Position numbers and translations under genes: made by a program. 40,629 nt of DNA, from assembly GCF_000297395.2 (NCBI RefSeq), contig NZ_HF570108.1, positions 535,530-576,158 of the forward strand, in the 5' to 3' direction. Numbering within the stretch: position 1 is the first letter of the stretch; the number at the start of each line of letters is the position of its first letter. The notes beneath the pieces were generated by a model. That model was not told where the DNA came from, searched no databases, and worked only from the letters and a program-made list of their open reading frames with translations. Origin of the DNA: Micromonospora lupini str. Lupac 08 (GTDB lineage: Bacteria; Actinomycetota; Actinomycetes; Mycobacteriales; Micromonosporaceae). Positions 22,966 to 31,026 of this stretch are shown here, piece after piece.

Positions 22966-23610
22966 TCAGGAGGAGTAGCCGCGCTCGGCGATCCAGTTGG
23001 CGACCTTCGGCAGGCTCACCCAGTACTCGCCCAGTGCCGGGTCGGCCGGGTCCGCGACGCGAATGACGTCCCCGCCGTCGCGGTAGCCGACGAGCGTCAG
23101 GTAGTGGCCGCCCTCGTACGAGTGCGGGTTGCCGTCGGCGTCCACGGTCGTGCCCTTGATGTTGGCCACCACCGGCCGGCCGGCGTCGATCGCGGCCAGC
23201 ACGTCCCGGCGGAGCTTCTCGACCTGGTCGGGCCGGGCCACCGCGTCACGGATCTCGGTGGTCCGGTAGCGACCGCCGGTCAGCTCGTTGAGCACGCGGG
23301 TGGTGTCCAGAGCCGACGGAGTGCCCGCCTCGGTGGTGCCGAGCCGCTTGGCCACCTCGTCCTGGGACAGCGCCTTGCCCTGCGCGGAGAGCGCGATCCG
23401 GGTCGCGGCCGGGCCGCAGTAGAAGAAGTTCGGCTGCGCCTGGTAGTCGATGTCGAGAATCCGCTCGGCGCTGCGACCGCTCTGGCTCGACGACGACGGG
23501 GCGCCCTGCGCGGGGGCCGCCTGCGCGGCGACGGCGGGGCCGAGGGCGCAACCGCCGGCGACCAGCAGGCCGACGACGGACAGGCCGCTCTTCTGCACGA
23601 TCGGGTTCAT
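22966..23610 (-). CDS. Secreted C39 family cysteine peptidase-like protein
   Basis: A 214-residue exported protein. The signal peptide has K7, a hydrophobic core and a likely cut after AAQA near residue 31. A Ser/Gln-rich spacer leads to a papain-like C39 domain. The candidate nucleophile is C65 in FFYCGPAAT, preceded by the oxyanion-type Gln in DYQAQPN. The histidine is H169 in EGGHYLTLVGY and the acid residue is probably D187 in RVADPAD. C39_2-type extracellular proteins cut peptides or the cell wall, unlike the ABC-fused bacteriocin peptidases. The gene is monocistronic, and the upstream region carries three copies of CCGTTAC on its strand. No partner substrate gene is nearby. Confidence 0.85.
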   Translation of the reverse strand: MNPIVQKSGLSVVGLLVAGGCALGPAVAAQAAPAQGAPSSSSQSGRSAERILDIDYQAQPNFFYCGPAATRIALSAQGKALSQDEVAKRLGTTEAGTPSALDTTRVLNELTGGRYRTTEIRDAVARPDQVEKLRRDVLAAIDAGRPVVANIKGTTVDADGNPHSYEGGHYLTLVGYRDGGDVIRVADPADPALGEYWVSLPKVANWIAERGYSS

Positions 23611-23673
23611 GGTCGAGTCTCCGTTCGGGGGTGTGCCGCCTCCGTGGCGGTCTCGGCCGTGCGTACCGGGGAC

Positions 23674-23810
23674 GTAACGGCCCTGCTCCGGCCGGCATTC
23701 CGCCGCCGTCTGCCGCTCAGGGCGTCGTGACCAGGTGTAACGGCTGCCGGCGGCGGGGGATTCCGCAGGCGTCGACTGAGTGCCGAATAGGTCGAACGGG
23801 CACGTAACGG
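23674..23810 (-). promoter_or_regulatory. Three spaced GTAACGG repeats upstream of the C39 peptidase gene
   Basis: Exact GTAACGG occurs at 23674-23680, 23737-23743 and 23804-23810 (plus strand), that is CCGTTAC on the strand of the peptidase gene, spaced 63 and 67 bases. They may be regulator sites for the secreted peptidase. The 208-base gap holds no gene. Confidence 0.35.
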
Positions 23811-23818
23811 ACGGGCGG

Positions 23819-24226
23819 TCAGAGGCTGCCGAGCAACCCCGTCACGGTGATCTCGATGACCACACGCTCCGGATTCGGGCGTGGTGTCCGGTACCGCTCG
23901 GCGTAGCGGCGCTCCGCCTCCGCGACGGCGGCTCGATCCGACCGGAGCACCGCCCGACCCTCGATCGTCAGCCAGCGGCGGCCATCCACGTGGCAGACGG
24001 CCACCGGAGTGCCCGTGGCGCCGGCGGCGGCCACCTGCCGCGCCTTGCGGGACGTGCCGGAGGTGATCACCCGGGCCACCCCGGCCGCCGCGTCGAGGGT
24101 GACCCCGACCGGCACCACGTGCGGGGTGCCGTCGGCGCGCAGGGTGGTGAGCGTCGCCAGGTGCCGTTCCGCGCAGAAGGCGGCGACCCGGTCGTCACGG
24201 ATGTCCAGCCGATGATCGCCCGCCAC
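23819..24226 (-). CDS. Pyridoxamine 5'-phosphate oxidase-fold, probable F420-dependent protein
   Basis: About 135 residues forming a split-barrel flavin/F420-binding domain. The core ERHLATLTTLRADGTPHVVPVG is the typical first two strands, followed by VITSGTSRKARQVAA, VAVCHVDGRRWLTIEGRAVL and a C-terminal RYRTPRPNPERVVIEI segment. This pattern matches small actinobacterial PPOX/F420-dependent biliverdin- or menaquinone-reductase-like enzymes; the substrate is unknown. The GTG at 24226 is chosen because GGGGGACGG precedes it and homologous structure begins there. An ATG at 24262 would give 12 more residues and overlap the upstream gene by four bases, so coupling remains possible. It is transcribed after the YkvA-like gene. 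Confidence 0.75.
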   Translation of the reverse strand: MAGDHRLDIRDDRVAAFCAERHLATLTTLRADGTPHVVPVGVTLDAAAGVARVITSGTSRKARQVAAAGATGTPVAVCHVDGRRWLTIEGRAVLRSDRAAVAEAERRYAERYRTPRPNPERVVIEITVTGLLGSL

Positions 24227-24258
24227 GTCCGTCCCCCGTCCTTGTGCGCCAACCCCGA

Positions 24259-24597
24259 TCATCGTACGGAGCGGGAGCGGCCCGGATCCGGCGGCGCGTC
24301 CGGCTGCCCGGGCAGGCGTAGGCCGGCCGCCCGGCGCTTGTGCACGAGCCGCGTGAGATAGATCAGCGCGCCGGCCAGAACGCCCATGTCGTCCAGGTAG
24401 ATCGGGTCCGGGAGGATGTCCACCGGGAAGATCGTGTAGATCAGCGCCCCGTAGAAGGCGACCTTGCCGCCCGTGCCGAGCCCGGTCAGCAGCCGCCTCG
24501 TCCGCACCACGCGTACCGCCAGCACCACCGCGCCGACAAGTGTGGCGAGCGCCAGGATGCCGGCGATCACCACGACGATCCACGCCTGTCGGGACAT
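24259..24597 (-). CDS. YkvA/DUF1232 family membrane protein
   Basis: A 112-residue protein. There is one N-terminal transmembrane helix (AWIVVVIAGILALATLVGAVVLAVRV), then a short basic linker. The DUF1232 core YTIFPVDILPDPIYLDDMGVL follows, whose PVDxxPD motif defines the family, and a second hydrophobic stretch overlaps it. The tail is basic and Pro-rich. DUF1232 proteins are widespread with unknown function, though some are tied to membrane stress. The stop codon lies close to the start region of the PPOX-like gene, so the two are probably co-transcribed on the minus strand. Confidence 0.8.
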   Translation of the reverse strand: MSRQAWIVVVIAGILALATLVGAVVLAVRVVRTRRLLTGLGTGGKVAFYGALIYTIFPVDILPDPIYLDDMGVLAGALIYLTRLVHKRRAAGLRLPGQPDAPPDPGRSRSVR

Positions 24598-24772
24598 GCC
24601 GTCACGCTAGCCCACCGACGCCGGTCCGGCCCGGCGCGCCGCCTCCGAAACGGCCGGCCCCCCGCGCCGAGTTGCCCGCGAAGCGACCGGTCCGGCGCGG
24701 CGCGTTGCCCCGACCTGACGGCCCGAGCGGCGCCGCGCTGCTTTCGGGGACCGGGCGTGCCGAGCCGCCGGA

Positions 24773-25570
24773 TCAGAAAGCCGGGACCGCAGCCCGACCG
24801 CGGGCGACCACGGTGTTCTCCCGGGTCTGCTCGACCGACGGCCGGAAAACCTCGCTGAGCGGCAGCACCGACGCCGACTCCGCCACCCGCCGTCCGGTCG
24901 CCGCATGGGCCTCCTCGCGGAGGCTGCGTGCCGCCGCCACGGCCAGCTCGGCCGCCCGCCAGGCCGCCTGCTCCCGCTCCTGGGCGGCGACGTGCCGGGC
25001 CGCCAGGTTGTCGCGGATCGCTCGCTGCAGCACCAGTTCCTGCTCGACGGGGTGCAGCCGCGGGTCCCAGCCGTCGCGGTGCGCGAAGACGTCGCTGAGC
25101 TGCTCCACCGACAGCTCCCGCCGCCAGTACGCGTCCAGCGCGGCCCGGTGCAGGTAGCGCTCGCGGTCGGCGTACTCGGCAGGGGTCCGGGCGGTCTGCG
25201 GCAGCGGCATCGCGGCCGCCGCGCCGAGCCGCCGTACGCCGGCCTCGGCCGCCTCCAGTGCCTGCCAGGCGGCTTCGACGGTCTCCTGCGCGGCCACCCA
25301 CTCCGCCCGTCGACGCTGGGCGGTGGCGGTGGCGCGCTCGGCGGCCACCGCGATCTCCTGCGCGTAGCGGCTCTGCTCCCGTTCCTGCTGCGCCTGTTCG
25401 AGATCGCTGGGCATGGCCGCGTTGCGGATCCGGGCGGCCGGGTCGAGGCGGAGCCGGCCGGGTCGCAGCAGGAGCGCGGCGACGGCGACGACCACGACCC
25501 CGAGCAGGCTCAGCCAGATGGCGGCGGCCCGGGGCATGTCGGGCAGGACGGCGGAGAGGACGGTCTGCAT
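24773..25570 (-). CDS. Single-pass membrane protein with long Ala/Glu/Arg coiled coil, unknown function
   Basis: A 265-residue product. After a short amphipathic start there is one transmembrane helix at about 15-37 (AAAIWLSLLGVVVVAVAALLL). A basic stretch and about 200 residues of highly charged, Ala-rich helix follow (for example QQEREQSRYAQEIAVAAERA), consistent with a coiled coil. A central segment near 125-190 (EYADRERYLHRAALDAYWRRELSVEQL) is less repetitive and may be a small folded module. The ATG follows GAGGTG on the minus strand. I do not recognise the family. The topology suggests a membrane-anchored cytoplasmic scaffold. No gene is close enough to indicate an operon. Confidence 0.65.
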   Translation of the reverse strand: MQTVLSAVLPDMPRAAAIWLSLLGVVVVAVAALLLRPGRLRLDPAARIRNAAMPSDLEQAQQEREQSRYAQEIAVAAERATATAQRRRAEWVAAQETVEAAWQALEAAEAGVRRLGAAAAMPLPQTARTPAEYADRERYLHRAALDAYWRRELSVEQLSDVFAHRDGWDPRLHPVEQELVLQRAIRDNLAARHVAAQEREQAAWRAAELAVAAARSLREEAHAATGRRVAESASVLPLSEVFRPSVEQTRENTVVARGRAAVPAF

Positions 25571-25845
25571 GATCAGCACCTCGCGGTCGAACGACGGTAT
25601 CGACGGATGGGTCCTGACGGCACCGGGCCGGTCGCGCGACTGGTGTCGCCGCGCCGGGCCCAAGTGGTCGGGGTGAGCTGCGGATGGCCGCCGGAGGCTC
25701 GGGCCGATCACCCGCCGGGCGGGGATCGGGCGAGCCGGATCGGGTCTCGCTGCGGGTCGCGCCGACGATGGCGGCGACCCGGGCACCCGGACGCACGACC
25801 CGAAGCCGGGTCACGGGGAGCGTCGGGGGGCCGGACGGCCTGGGG

Positions 25846-26205
25846 TCAGCTGGTGGGAGGGCCGCGTCGGGGCGGGGTGCCGCGGCCGGGCGCAACGGCC
25901 GGCGCGTGCTGCGCGCCCGCGAGGACCGGGCCGGTCGGCGCGGCGACGACGGCCTCGCTGCTCGGCCGGGGCGCGGCCGGCTGGCTCGTACGCTCGGTGG
26001 CCGCGGTAGCCTCGGGTCGAACGGCGTCCACCCGGCTGCTCACGGCGCTGGGCCGTAGCTGCGCCTGAGCGGACGGCGGCGTGGCGGCGAGGGCGCCGCC
26101 GAGACCGACCGCGAGCACCAGCGCGGTGACCGCCAGCCGGGTCAGCTCCCGCAGTGACCACAGCACGGCCCACCGGGCTGGGCGGACCAGGGCTGCGGAC
26201 GACAC
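25846..26205 (-). CDS. Small exported or membrane-anchored protein of unknown function
   Basis: A 119-residue product. Two Arg-containing N-terminal segments precede a hydrophobic stretch at about 24-42 (LAVTALVLAVGLGGALAAT) that could be a signal peptide ending at PPSAQA or a signal anchor. The remaining 75 residues are Ala/Pro/Thr/Arg-rich and probably disordered. The GTG at 26205 has no ribosome site but lies six bases after TAGGTT on the minus strand, a leaderless promoter. No family is recognisable. The 275-base gap between it and the coiled-coil gene shows no further gene. Confidence 0.5.
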   Translation of the reverse strand: MSSAALVRPARWAVLWSLRELTRLAVTALVLAVGLGGALAATPPSAQAQLRPSAVSSRVDAVRPEATAATERTSQPAAPRPSSEAVVAAPTGPVLAGAQHAPAVAPGRGTPPRRGPPTS

Positions 26206-26211
26206 CCGACC

Positions 26212-26217
26212 AACCTA
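26212..26217 (-). promoter_or_regulatory. -10 box (TAGGTT) of a leaderless promoter, minus strand
   Basis: TAGGTT on the minus strand ends six bases before the GTG at 26205, the spacing seen at the other leaderless starts in this window. Confidence 0.4.
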
Positions 26218-26342
26218 TCGCCCGGCCCGGTCTGGCGCAGCACCACAGCGGGTGCAATGGGGGTGACCGCCACCACCGCCGACACTGTGGACGGTGGCGA
26301 CCCGCGGATGTGCCGCACGCGGGTGCCGAGGGGTGAACCACG

Positions 26343-26376
26343 GTGACCCCCGCCGCGGCACGCCGGCAGGGGTCAC
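26343..26376 (-). terminator. Terminator downstream of the left type VII substrate cassette
   Basis: Arms GTGACCCC and GGGGTCAC, with an inner GCCG/CGGC stem, beginning 39 bases beyond the stop of the minus-strand gene ending at 26415. Confidence 0.6.
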
Positions 26377-26414
26377 TCGGAGGATCTCGTGCGGCGCCGG
26401 GCGCCGTCGACGGG

Positions 26415-27668
26415 TCAGCCGGCGGTGCCGAGCACCGGCGGCGCTTCGTCCCCGGCGTCCCGCCACACCATCTCGTCCTCGGTCAGCCAGGTCAGCCGGT
26501 CGTCGGACTCGTCGTCCTCGGGGCGACCGTGCCCGCCGAGCACCCCGGGACGGTTGCCGCCCCGGCCGTTGCCCGCCAGGCCCTGGCGCCCTCCCGCAGC
26601 CGCCCGACCGGCCTCGCCGCGACGACCGTCGATGCTGCGCCCGACGCCACTGGCGGAACGGCTCTCGGCGGCGGCAGCGCCGCCGGTCGGCCGGGCCGCC
26701 GTGGTGGGCGTGCTGCTCGACCCGGCGAGCGCGGAGGTGCGCAGCACGCCGCCGGCCGGTGCCCCGAAGAGCAGGCTCGACCCGCCCGCGGCGCTGGCGG
26801 CGACGGCGGTCGACCCGGACAGCCCGGCCAGGCCGGCCGCGCCGCCGAGCACCGGGTCCGCGCTGGCGAGAGAGGTGGTGCCTTCGAGGTCGCTGCCGGA
26901 GCCCTCCGGACCGATGACGACGACCGAGCTGCCGCCGTCCTGGCCGGGGACAAAACCGCCCCCGCCGGCCGGCGGCGGTGCCACGCCGTCGGGCGTCCCG
27001 ACGGTCGCGCCGCCGGTGTGCGCGGTCAGGCCGGTGGCGGCCGGAGCGGCCGACGGCGTCGTGGTGGCCGGGCCGCTGCGCGGCGTCGGCCGGTCGTCGT
27101 TGGTCGTCTGCGGAGTGTCCGGGTGGGGGTGGGGCGGGTCGACCACCCTGTCGTACGCGGAGAGGTCGTAGCCGGCGGCCAGCTCGGCCACCACGTTCAC
27201 CATCCGCTGGTGGGCCTTCTCCTGCTCTTCCTTGTCCTGCTGGTGGCCCATGATGCCCCCGACCACGGCACCGGGCAGACCGAAGGCGGCGCCCTTGAGC
27301 GCGCCCGAGACGGCCTGGTCGTTGTCGTCGGTCTCTTCCGGGTTCTCGGCCTGCTTGTGCGCGGTGCGCAGCTGGCCGGCCATCATCGTGAGGCCCTGCT
27401 TGATGCCGGACATGCCCTCGCCCAGCGCGTCGGAGTGGTCGACGATAAGCGCCAGCCGGCGTTGGAACTCCTGACCGGCCGAGCCCGTCCAGGTGTTGCC
27501 GAGCTTCTCGAGGTCGCCGCTCAACTCCCTGCCGAGGCCGTCCAGGATGCCCTTGAGGGCGGCCCACTGGGCCGCGATCCCCTCAATCTGCTCCGGCTTG
27601 CCGGCCATCACCGCGTCGTACAGCTCGCGGTGGCTCTTGTCCTGGTAGCGCTGGGTGTACTCAGACAC
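26415..27668 (-). CDS. Large WxG-domain type VII secretion substrate-like protein with Gly/Ser/Pro-rich tail
   Basis: A 417-residue product. Residues about 1-105 form a helical hairpin with the WxG turn at W60-T-G62 (LGNTWTGSAGQEF), as in WXG100/PPE-type substrates. A Gly-rich segment follows near 125-140 (GALKGAAFGLPGAVVGGIMG). The last 260 residues are low-complexity Gly/Ala/Ser/Thr/Pro, ending in an acidic stretch (PEDDESDDRLTWLTEDEMVW). The GTG at 27668 follows GGGGGACG and overlaps the stop of the upstream partner gene by eight bases. Probably secreted by the adjacent ESX-like apparatus together with that partner. It mirrors the gene at 39615 on the other side of the locus. The role of the tail is unknown. 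Confidence 0.72.
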   Translation of the reverse strand: MSEYTQRYQDKSHRELYDAVMAGKPEQIEGIAAQWAALKGILDGLGRELSGDLEKLGNTWTGSAGQEFQRRLALIVDHSDALGEGMSGIKQGLTMMAGQLRTAHKQAENPEETDDNDQAVSGALKGAAFGLPGAVVGGIMGHQQDKEEQEKAHQRMVNVVAELAAGYDLSAYDRVVDPPHPHPDTPQTTNDDRPTPRSGPATTTPSAAPAATGLTAHTGGATVGTPDGVAPPPAGGGGFVPGQDGGSSVVVIGPEGSGSDLEGTTSLASADPVLGGAAGLAGLSGSTAVAASAAGGSSLLFGAPAGGVLRTSALAGSSSTPTTAARPTGGAAAAESRSASGVGRSIDGRRGEAGRAAAGGRQGLAGNGRGGNRPGVLGGHGRPEDDESDDRLTWLTEDEMVWRDAGDEAPPVLGTAG

Positions 27669-28029
27669 TGCCGTCCCCCTTCGGCTGCAACGCCCGGTCG
27701 ACACCGGTCAGCGCGGCCGTGATGTCGGTGGCGTTGGCCGCGTTGCGCGCCTCGGCGGTGCGGTAGTTGGCCAGGATGGTGCTGGTCGCCTGCTGCGCCG
27801 CCTGCACCGCCTGCCGGAGCCGCTCGGCCTGATCCACGTACGACTGGTGGACCTCGCTGTAGCGGCGCGAGTTCTGGGTGGCGTCGGTGAACGAGCCCAA
27901 CGCCGGAGGGCTGCACTGCATCTCGGTGTTGAGCTTGCGCAGCACCGACTCGGCCTGACTCAGCCGCGATGCCAGATGCTTGTGGAAGTCCTCAAGGGAC
28001 AGCAGGTCGACTTCCGTCCGCCCGGTCAT
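27661..28029 (-). CDS. Small ESX/PE-like helical protein with YxxxE signal
   Basis: A 122-residue, wholly helical product with no signal peptide. It has heptad-like segments (FHKHLASRLSQAESVLRKLN; DQAERLRQAVQAAQQATSTI) separated by a loop near residues 40-60. NYRTAEARN contains Y89-RTA-E93, matching the YxxxD/E type VII export motif. A 29-residue tail follows it. It overlaps and precedes the large WxG protein gene, as PE precedes PPE in mycobacteria, so the two probably form a secreted heterodimer. The ATG at 28029 follows ACGGGG. A possible -10 box TAACCT lies about 45 bases upstream on the minus strand. Confidence 0.7.
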   Translation of the reverse strand: MTGRTEVDLLSLEDFHKHLASRLSQAESVLRKLNTEMQCSPPALGSFTDATQNSRRYSEVHQSYVDQAERLRQAVQAAQQATSTILANYRTAEARNAANATDITAALTGVDRALQPKGDGSV

Positions 28030-28116
28030 GGCAACATCCCCGTCGTTCTGGTTGACAACCGTCAGCGAGCCCAGGTTAGTCCACTGTCGCGACCCGGGGC
28101 GACCCGTCCGAACGGC

Positions 28117-29658
28117 TCAGTCGTCGGCACCGGTCGATGCTCCGGGCACCCCACCGCCCGTGCCGCCGCTCGCCGGGGCGCCCGTCGCCGGGGCACCCGT
28201 GGCCGAGGTGGACGACGTCGGCTGCGGCACGGACCCGGTCGCCGGCGTGTCACCGGGCGCGAACTGCACGAGCGCGTCCGTCCGGTCCAGGGTGGGCCCG
28301 GTCGGGATCAACGCGAGCAGCGAGCCGGGCACCGCAAGCGGGGTGACCCCCTCGTAGCCGAGCGCCCCCAGTGTCTCGGCGGAACCGAGCGGGTACCGGA
28401 CGCCCTGCGGGCTGATCAGGTAGACCGTCGCGCCGGCTGCGCCGGACCCGCTGGTGCCGGCGCCGGACGCGGCCTGGGCCAGCACGCCCTTGCCGCCGGG
28501 CAGCAACACCGACTCGGCCGTACGCACCGCGTCCCGGTTGGTCTGGCGCACCGGCACCGAGCCGGGCTCGTCCGCCGACAACTCCGCCGGCACCCGGTCG
28601 AAGACCTCCAACGTGGTGGTCGGGGGGCCACCCGCGCTGCCGGCCCGGTACGTCGCGCAGAGCAGCGTCTGCCCGGCCCGGGCCTGGTACAGGGCGGGCA
28701 GCGTGCGGGGCATCCCGTCCGCGTCCACCCGCTGCTCGGTCAACAGCCGGCCGGCCTGGTCGGGCGTGATGTCGGTGATCTGACCGCCGCCGCTGATGAG
28801 CAGCAGGGCCGTGATCTCACTGATCGAGACGAGACCTTCCCGCGCGAGCACGTAGTGCTGCCCCGCCGCCTGGAAGACCTGACCGATGGTGGCGGGTCGG
28901 CCGGCGACGCTCAGCCCGCTGCGGTCACCCATTCCGGGCAGCGACGGCTTGCGCAGCGGCGGCCCGGCCGGCACGGCGTTGAGCAGTTGCTGCCCGACCG
29001 GCAGCGGTGTCGTGCCGCTCATCCGCAGCGCCGCCACCGCCTGGTCACCGCCGCGCACCTCGAGCCGGGAGTCGCCGGTGAGCAGGTGCCGCTGACCGTC
29101 CACGGTGACGAGTACGGCCCGGTCACCGAGCGGCGCACCGCCGGGCAGCGCGCGGTCGATCACGACGCGGGTGGTGGAGCGGCGCGGGTCGGCCGGGTCG
29201 GGCACGTCGCAGACCGACCACGGCAGGCCGGTCAACGACTTGCGGTCCGGCAACGCGTCGGGAGCGCCGACGATGCCGACGGTGTGGCCCCGTGGTCGGT
29301 CCCGCAGCGCCGCCTGCGACATGGTGCGCACCGCGGGGTCGGGCTCGTTCAGGATCAACCGTGCGGAGGTGTAGTTGAGCGTCGGATGGAGCTGGCCCTC
29401 GGCGAACACGTACGTCGCCCCGGTCTCCCGCTCGATGACCAGCGTGTTCTCTTCCAGCGGCGCGGCGTTCCCGGTCAACTGGCCGTACGCGCCCACACCG
29501 CCGAGCACCACCGCCGCGGCGATCACACTGCCCGCGACCGCCATGCCGAGCCGTCGCATCGGCAGGTTTGTCGTCTCCGGATCACCCGACATGAGCGCGG
29601 AGACGATCCGACGGGTGACGAAGCGGTACGCCTGCACCTGATCGCGGCGGGTCCGCAT
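28117..29658 (-). CDS. eccB: Type VII secretion protein EccB
   Basis: A 513-residue membrane-anchored core subunit. A cytoplasmic N-terminus starts RTRRDQVQAYRFVTRRIVSAL, the conserved EccB opening. One transmembrane helix lies at about 37-57 (GMAVAGSVIAAAVVLGGVGAYG). The large periplasmic domain includes ENTLVIERETGATYVF, the LIL-N segment and SLTGLPWSVCDVP, with paired Cys residues (the other in TLLCATYRAG). The C-terminal 40 residues are Thr/Gly/Pro-rich. EccB forms the periplasmic part of the ESX membrane complex with EccC, EccD and EccE. The ATG at 29658 is preceded on the minus strand by GGAGGTAAG, an unusually strong ribosome site. It is divergent from eccE. Confidence 0.93.
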   Translation of the reverse strand: MRTRRDQVQAYRFVTRRIVSALMSGDPETTNLPMRRLGMAVAGSVIAAAVVLGGVGAYGQLTGNAAPLEENTLVIERETGATYVFAEGQLHPTLNYTSARLILNEPDPAVRTMSQAALRDRPRGHTVGIVGAPDALPDRKSLTGLPWSVCDVPDPADPRRSTTRVVIDRALPGGAPLGDRAVLVTVDGQRHLLTGDSRLEVRGGDQAVAALRMSGTTPLPVGQQLLNAVPAGPPLRKPSLPGMGDRSGLSVAGRPATIGQVFQAAGQHYVLAREGLVSISEITALLLISGGGQITDITPDQAGRLLTEQRVDADGMPRTLPALYQARAGQTLLCATYRAGSAGGPPTTTLEVFDRVPAELSADEPGSVPVRQTNRDAVRTAESVLLPGGKGVLAQAASGAGTSGSGAAGATVYLISPQGVRYPLGSAETLGALGYEGVTPLAVPGSLLALIPTGPTLDRTDALVQFAPGDTPATGSVPQPTSSTSATGAPATGAPASGGTGGGVPGASTGADD

Positions 29659-29719
29659 GACTTACCTCCGGCGGGGTGGATCCGCGACGATGTCCTCGGG
29701 GTGCCGTCGCGGGCTTCCC

Positions 29720-29726
29720 TACGATA
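29720..29726. promoter_or_regulatory. Overlapping divergent -10 boxes between eccB and eccE
   Basis: TACGAT (plus, 29720-29725) and TATCGT (minus, 29721-29726) share five bases. CTACGAT recurs in the eccD/eccC gap. Confidence 0.4.
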
Positions 29727-29817
29727 AGGGGCCGACGGCGGGTCCTCGGGGCCGCCGCCGGATCGGTGCCGGGCCGACCCGGCGCAGAGTCGTACCGTCC
29801 AGGAGGGACCGTCAGCG

Positions 29818-31005
29818 ATGACACAGGTTCAGGCGCCACCCGCCCGAGCGGTCACGAGGCCGTCCGACGTCCCGGCACGGGTCACCCCGGCGGCCGACCG
29901 ACCCGGTCGGGGTCGCATCGGTCCGGTGCTGGTCGGCCAGCTCGTCGTACTCGAGGTGTGTGCCGTCGCCGTCTGGGCCGCGACGGCCGGTCCGAGCTGG
30001 CTGCTGGCCACGGTGGCCGCTCTGGCGCTTGCCGTCGTGGTGGCCGCGTTCGCCCGCCGTGGTGGTCGCTGGTGGTTCCACGACGTGCTGCTGCGTCGCC
30101 GGCTGCGGCACCGCCGCGAACGGGCGGCCGCCGCGCTGGCCGGCGGCACCGCCACGGACCCCCGGCTGGCCGCGCTCGCACCCGAGCTGGACGTCATCGA
30201 GCTGACCGACCGGGGCACCCGGCTCGGCATCGGGCAGGACGACCAGGGCTGGTTCGCGGCGGTCGCGCTGCAGCCGGTCACCGGCGCCGCGGTCGGTTCG
30301 GTGGACGCGGCGACAGTGGACCGCGCGTTGCGGGTGCTCGCCGACTTCTCGGCTCCGGTGTCCAGGGCCCAGGTGGTCGCGCACACGCTGGTCTGGTATC
30401 CGGCCCCCGGAGCGCCACCGGCTGCGCACCGGACCGTCTGGGTGGCGCTGCGGCTCACGGTCCGCGACGCGCGGGTCGAGACGGTGAGTCGGGGCGGCGG
30501 GCTGCCCGGCGTCCACCGGACGCTGGCCGCCGGGATCGGCCGGTTGGGCAAGGCCCTGACGGCCGCCGGGCTGGCCCACCGGCCGCTGGGTCGCGACGAG
30601 CTGCGCGCCGCCGTGGTGTCCGCCGCCGGGTTGGACCTGGTGCCGGAGCCGCCGACCGAGAGCTGGCGAGGGCTGCGCGGCGGCGGCTGGACGCACCACT
30701 GCCTGACCCTGCGCGGCCGCCCGGACGCGCCCCTCGGCCCGCTTGTGGACGCGATCACCGCCACGTCGGCCCCCTCGCACACGGTGGCCGCGGCGGTGTC
30801 GCCCGACGGGCGCATGGCAGCCCCGCTGCTGCGGGTCGCGGCCATGGACAACCACGTCGAGGCCCTGGTCAAGGCCGTCCGGGACGTCGCCCACCGTGCC
30901 GGCACACCGGCCCGGCCGATGGACGGGCAGCACGGTCCGGGCGTCTACGCCAGCGCGCCTGTCGCGTCGGCGGTGGGCGGCGCCGGTCGTCGGCAGCCCC
31001 GCTGA
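29818..31005 (+). CDS. eccE: Type VII secretion protein EccE
   Basis: A 395-residue protein. A Pro/Arg-rich N-terminus precedes two adjacent transmembrane helices at about 40-57 and 58-76 (LVVLEVCAVAVWAATAG; LLATVAALALAVVVAAFA). A cytoplasmic domain follows, starting with RGGRWWFHDVLLRRRLRHR and continuing through LDVIELTDRGTRLGIGQDDQGWFAAVAL. This two-helix plus soluble-domain plan is that of EccE, the peripheral subunit of the ESX complex, which is absent from ESX-4-type systems. The ATG follows AGGAGGGACC at good spacing. It is divergent from eccB and convergent with eccD. The identification rests on architecture and context more than on a catalytic motif. Confidence 0.87.
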   Translation: MTQVQAPPARAVTRPSDVPARVTPAADRPGRGRIGPVLVGQLVVLEVCAVAVWAATAGPSWLLATVAALALAVVVAAFARRGGRWWFHDVLLRRRLRHRRERAAAALAGGTATDPRLAALAPELDVIELTDRGTRLGIGQDDQGWFAAVALQPVTGAAVGSVDAATVDRALRVLADFSAPVSRAQVVAHTLVWYPAPGAPPAAHRTVWVALRLTVRDARVETVSRGGGLPGVHRTLAAGIGRLGKALTAAGLAHRPLGRDELRAAVVSAAGLDLVPEPPTESWRGLRGGGWTHHCLTLRGRPDAPLGPLVDAITATSAPSHTVAAAVSPDGRMAAPLLRVAAMDNHVEALVKAVRDVAHRAGTPARPMDGQHGPGVYASAPVASAVGGAGRRQPR

Positions 31006-31020
31006 CGGCCCGCCGGGGCT
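30995..31020. terminator. Hairpin between convergent eccE and eccD
   Basis: AGCCCCG and CGGGGCT (7 bp) around a 12-base loop containing the eccE stop codon. It is weak but suitably placed for both genes. Confidence 0.4.
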
Positions 31021-31026
31021 CCGCGG

